Source: Legionellales bacterium (GTDB taxonomy: Bacteria; Pseudomonadota; Gammaproteobacteria; Legionellales; Legionellaceae). Taken from it: a DNA stretch of 9,012 nucleotides. The notes beneath the pieces were generated by a model. The model was not told the DNA's origin. It saw only the letters and a program-made list of their open reading frames with translations, and did not search any database. Both the position numbers and the translations under genes were made by a program. The stretch is from positions 1-9,012 of the forward strand of contig DNMA01000217.1 of assembly GCA_003489505.1 (NCBI GenBank). Direction: 5' to 3'. Positions 6,941-9,012 of this stretch are shown here, piece after piece (position 1 is the stretch's first letter; each line of letters starts with the position of its first letter).

Positions 6941-7237
6941 ATGAGTACGACCAATCAATGCAACATACAATTAATGAATAAGTCTTATAAAATCAAATGC
7001 CCTGTTGAAGAAATGGATAATTTGCAATTGGCTGCAAAAAAATTAAACGCTTGCATTTCTCAAAAAAAATCTCAATTTAAAACTTTAGATGAGACTCAAA
7101 TTTTATTACTCGCAGCGCTTGATTTAAGCCATGAATTAATCAATCAAGAGCAAAAACAAAATCAGCAAAGAGAACAATTAGCTGATTTCATTCATACGCT
7201 TGAAGAGCGTTTACAAAAAGTCAACGAACCCGCTTAA
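6941..7237 (+). CDS. zapA: Cell division protein ZapA
   Basis: A 98-residue cytoplasmic protein, slightly shorter than E. coli ZapA (109), that binds FtsZ and bundles protofilaments at the Z ring. It has the ZapA layout: an N-terminal small beta domain with an [13 protein letters not shown] strand pair (9-21), the LQLAAKKLN helix (28-36), the [13 protein letters not shown] segment (50-62), and a C-terminal Gln/Glu-rich coiled coil (about 62-94) for dimer and tetramer formation. The ATG is preceded by TGG and a run of A residues that continues into the start codon, so the ribosome site is weak and A-rich. It is transcribed away from ygfB, as in many gammaproteobacteria. Unusually, its stop overlaps the opposing parC stop, leaving no room for the 6S RNA gene that often follows zapA. 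Confidence 0.92.
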   Translation: MSTTNQCNIQLMNKSYKIKCPVEEMDNLQLAAKKLNACISQKKSQFKTLDETQILLLAALDLSHELINQEQKQNQQREQLADFIHTLEERLQKVNEPA

Positions 7238-9012
7238 TTTTCCACTGTTAGCATTTTTACCGAGGTCAATGGTTTAGATAAAGTCTTACCCGTTTGACCT
7301 CTCTTCCCAATATAAGCCTGCCACTTTTTAAATTCTAAACGATGGGTTTGTTTTTTATCGGTCATCAATAAAGTATCGGCTTCATTTAAAATGACGGCAC
7401 TTGATAAAATAATGGCTTCATGAGAAATACTAGACTTACACTTCATTAAGATATTTCCTTTCCCTTTACTTAAAACGGGCACCTCTGATAAAGGAATAAT
7501 TAATAAGCGTCCGGCGGTATTGAGTAAAGCTAAATATTGATTTTCAATGTTAGCAACAGAAAGCACAGGCAGCAATTGACTATGCTCTGATAAATTCATG
7601 CAAGCCTTACCATTTCGATTTTTCGTGCCCACTGCTTCGACACTGGCACAAAATCCAAGACCAGCACTATTCATCATCAGATAAAAGCCATTTTTATCTT
7701 CTGCCCCCATCCCAATGAATTTTGCTCCATCAGCAGGATTCAATCGACTGGTTAACGGCTCTCCCTGACCACGCGCAGAGGGTAAACTATGTGCTGGTAA
7801 TTGATAAACTTTCCCTTCTGTATCAAAGAAATGAATCATTTGTGAGCTTCGGGCTTTCACTTGCATCAAAAAGGCATCACCTGCTTTATAAGGATAGGTT
7901 TGGCCATCCGCTTCGGTGCCTTTCGCCGCTCGAATCCAGCCTTGTTTTGACATAATGACTGTTAGCCATTCATTCGATACCACCTCTGTAACCGACATGG
8001 CTTGTGCAGAGGCTCTTTCAATGATTGGAGCGCGTCTTGTATCACCATGTTTTCGAATGTCTTCTGCAATTTCAGATCTCACCAAGCCCCTCAGCGCAAT
8101 TTCATCTTTTAACCATGCCTCGAGTTGCTTTTGTTCCTCTAATAAAGCTTGTTGCTCTTCTTTTAAAAGACCTTCTTCTAATTTTGCCAGATGTCTTAAT
8201 TTGGTTTCTAGTATCGCGTGTACTTGTCGCTCATTCAAACCAAAGCGTGCCATTAATACAGCTGCAGGCTCATCTTCTTCACGAATAATACGAATGACTT
8301 CATCAAGGTGTAAATATACGATTAATAGGCCAAATATGACTTCTAGACGATCGAGTACTTGGTCTAGTCGATGATTTAAACGACGTGTAACGGTATTTAA
8401 ACGGTAATGGATCCATTCATTGAGTAAAGTCAGTAAATCTTTAACTTCAGGACGTCCATTCAAACCAATGAGATTACAATTGTATCGATAGGTTCTTTCT
8501 AAATCCGTCGTTGCAAATAAATGACTCATTAAGTTATCAGCATCCACTCGGCCGGAACGCAATTTAATCACTAAACGAGTGGGGCATTCATGGTCTGATT
8601 CATCACGTAAATCTTCCACCATAGATAATTTTTTTTGTTGCATCTGTGCAGCGATTTGTTCAAGAACTTTTGCGCCCGATACTTGATAGGGGAGCGCATG
8701 AATAACAATTTGCTGACGTTCTAATTGATAAATTGCTCGACATCTGACGCCGCCGTTGCCTGTTTGATACATATTGACTATCTGGGCATGCGGGGTAATG
8801 ATTTCTGCTTCAGTTGGGAAATCTGGGCCTTTGATATGCTTTAAAACATCTTTTAAAGTGCTGTCGGGTTTATCCAAAAGCATCATACAGGCTCTTCCAA
8901 CCTCTATAATATTATGCGGTAAAATATCAGAGGCCATACCTACTGCAATGCCGGAGGCACCATTTAATAAAACATTAGGTAAACGAGCAGGCAATAAAGA
9001 AGGCTCTTTGAG
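7234..9012 (-). CDS. parC: ParC, DNA topoisomerase IV subunit A (3' part; 5' end outside window)
   Basis: The reading frame stays open to the window edge, giving 592 residues. Compared with about 750 in E. coli ParC, roughly the first 150 are missing, including the winged-helix catalytic tyrosine. The visible part starts at [13 protein letters not shown], the conserved stretch after the active-site region, so the TTG at 8994 is an internal leucine and not a start. [10 protein letters not shown] follows. The tower and coiled-coil region has a Leu/Glu-rich helix pair encoded at about 8340-8080. A C-terminal beta-pinwheel domain runs from about 7975 to the stop. ParC rather than GyrA identity is supported by the degenerate box [14 protein letters not shown] (about 7740-7785) in place of the GyrA box. 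With ParE it decatenates daughter chromosomes. It converges with zapA, sharing four bases. No intrinsic terminator is visible at its 3' end. Confidence 0.95.
   Translation of the reverse strand, partial: LKEPSLLPARLPNVLLNGASGIAVGMASDILPHNIIEVGRACMMLLDKPDSTLKDVLKHIKGPDFPTEAEIITPHAQIVNMYQTGNGGVRCRAIYQLERQQIVIHALPYQVSGAKVLEQIAAQMQQKKLSMVEDLRDESDHECPTRLVIKLRSGRVDADNLMSHLFATTDLERTYRYNCNLIGLNGRPEVKDLLTLLNEWIHYRLNTVTRRLNHRLDQVLDRLEVIFGLLIVYLHLDEVIRIIREEDEPAAVLMARFGLNERQVHAILETKLRHLAKLEEGLLKEEQQALLEEQKQLEAWLKDEIALRGLVRSEIAEDIRKHGDTRRAPIIERASAQAMSVTEVVSNEWLTVIMSKQGWIRAAKGTEADGQTYPYKAGDAFLMQVKARSSQMIHFFDTEGKVYQLPAHSLPSARGQGEPLTSRLNPADGAKFIGMGAEDKNGFYLMMNSAGLGFCASVEAVGTKNRNGKACMNLSEHSQLLPVLSVANIENQYLALLNTAGRLLIIPLSEVPVLSKGKGNILMKCKSSISHEAIILSSAVILNEADTLLMTDKKQTHRLEFKKWQAYIGKRGQTGKTLSKPLTSVKMLTVEN

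Noticed and set aside
7237..7262. Possible zapA terminator around GTTAGCATTTTT
   Set aside because: The only upstream partner for the arm before the T run is three to four bases long with a mismatch. That is too weak to call.
7916..8374. A 152-codon open frame on the plus strand opposite parC (and a shorter one at 8025-8288)
   Set aside because: The translation is Ser/Arg-rich and low in complexity, as expected from the antisense of the Leu/Glu-rich ParC coiled coil. The parC frame is unmistakable.
8992..8994. TTG as a possible start codon of the parC fragment
   Set aside because: The frame continues upstream to the window edge with the conserved [10 protein letters not shown] stretch, so this TTG encodes an internal leucine.
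1..9012. Search for a CRISPR array, tRNA, insertion sequence, phage or toxin-antitoxin/defence genes
   Set aside because: No direct repeat series, terminal inverted repeats, tRNA-like folds or small gene pairs were seen. The window is almost fully occupied by identifiable genes.

Overview
The window reads as AT-rich chromosomal DNA of a gammaproteobacterium, and everything recognisable points that way. The order ygfB–pepP–ubiH–ubiI, divergent from zapA, is the classic gammaproteobacterial ubiquinone/cell-division neighbourhood, and the neighbouring parC fragment is of topoisomerase IV type. The low GC, the exported papain-like protease of a kind known from Legionella, and a possible ankyrin-type protein of unknown function suggest a Legionella/Coxiella-like (Legionellales) lineage. 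That placement is an inference, not proof.

Layout. At the left edge a plus-strand gene of unknown function (8-655, possibly continuing off the window) runs convergently into a long minus-strand series. Read in its own direction, that series is ygfB (6841-6263), pepP (6244-4952), ubiH (4952-3780), ubiI-like (3787-2639), a secreted C1 peptidase (2590-1526) and a nucleoside phosphorylase (1497-652). The first four are tightly packed (18 bp gap, TAATG junction, 8 bp overlap) and very probably form one operon. The last two follow after gaps of 48 and 28 bp and may be read through. A good sigma70-type promoter (TTGGCA, 17 bp, TATCAT) sits just ahead of ygfB. In the same 99 bp gap a weaker promoter faces the other way towards zapA (6941-7237). 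zapA runs convergently into the 3' part of parC, whose 5' end lies beyond base 9012.

How the genes work together. UbiH and the UbiI-like protein are FAD hydroxylases of aerobic ubiquinone synthesis. PepP is a proline-specific aminopeptidase and YgfB a small conserved protein that travels with them. ZapA (Z-ring assembly) and ParC (chromosome decatenation) are both cell-cycle proteins. The peptidase, the phosphorylase and the left-edge gene look like lineage-specific additions at the far end of the conserved block.

No rRNA, tRNA, CRISPR array, insertion sequence or phage gene is visible, and no gap between genes exceeds about 100 bp. I see no clear evidence of a new multi-gene system. The points most worth a second look are the left-edge gene, the exported protease, the altered motifs in the UbiI-like protein and the phosphorylase, the lack of room for 6S RNA after zapA, and two convergent gene pairs that both overlap at a shared TTAA.
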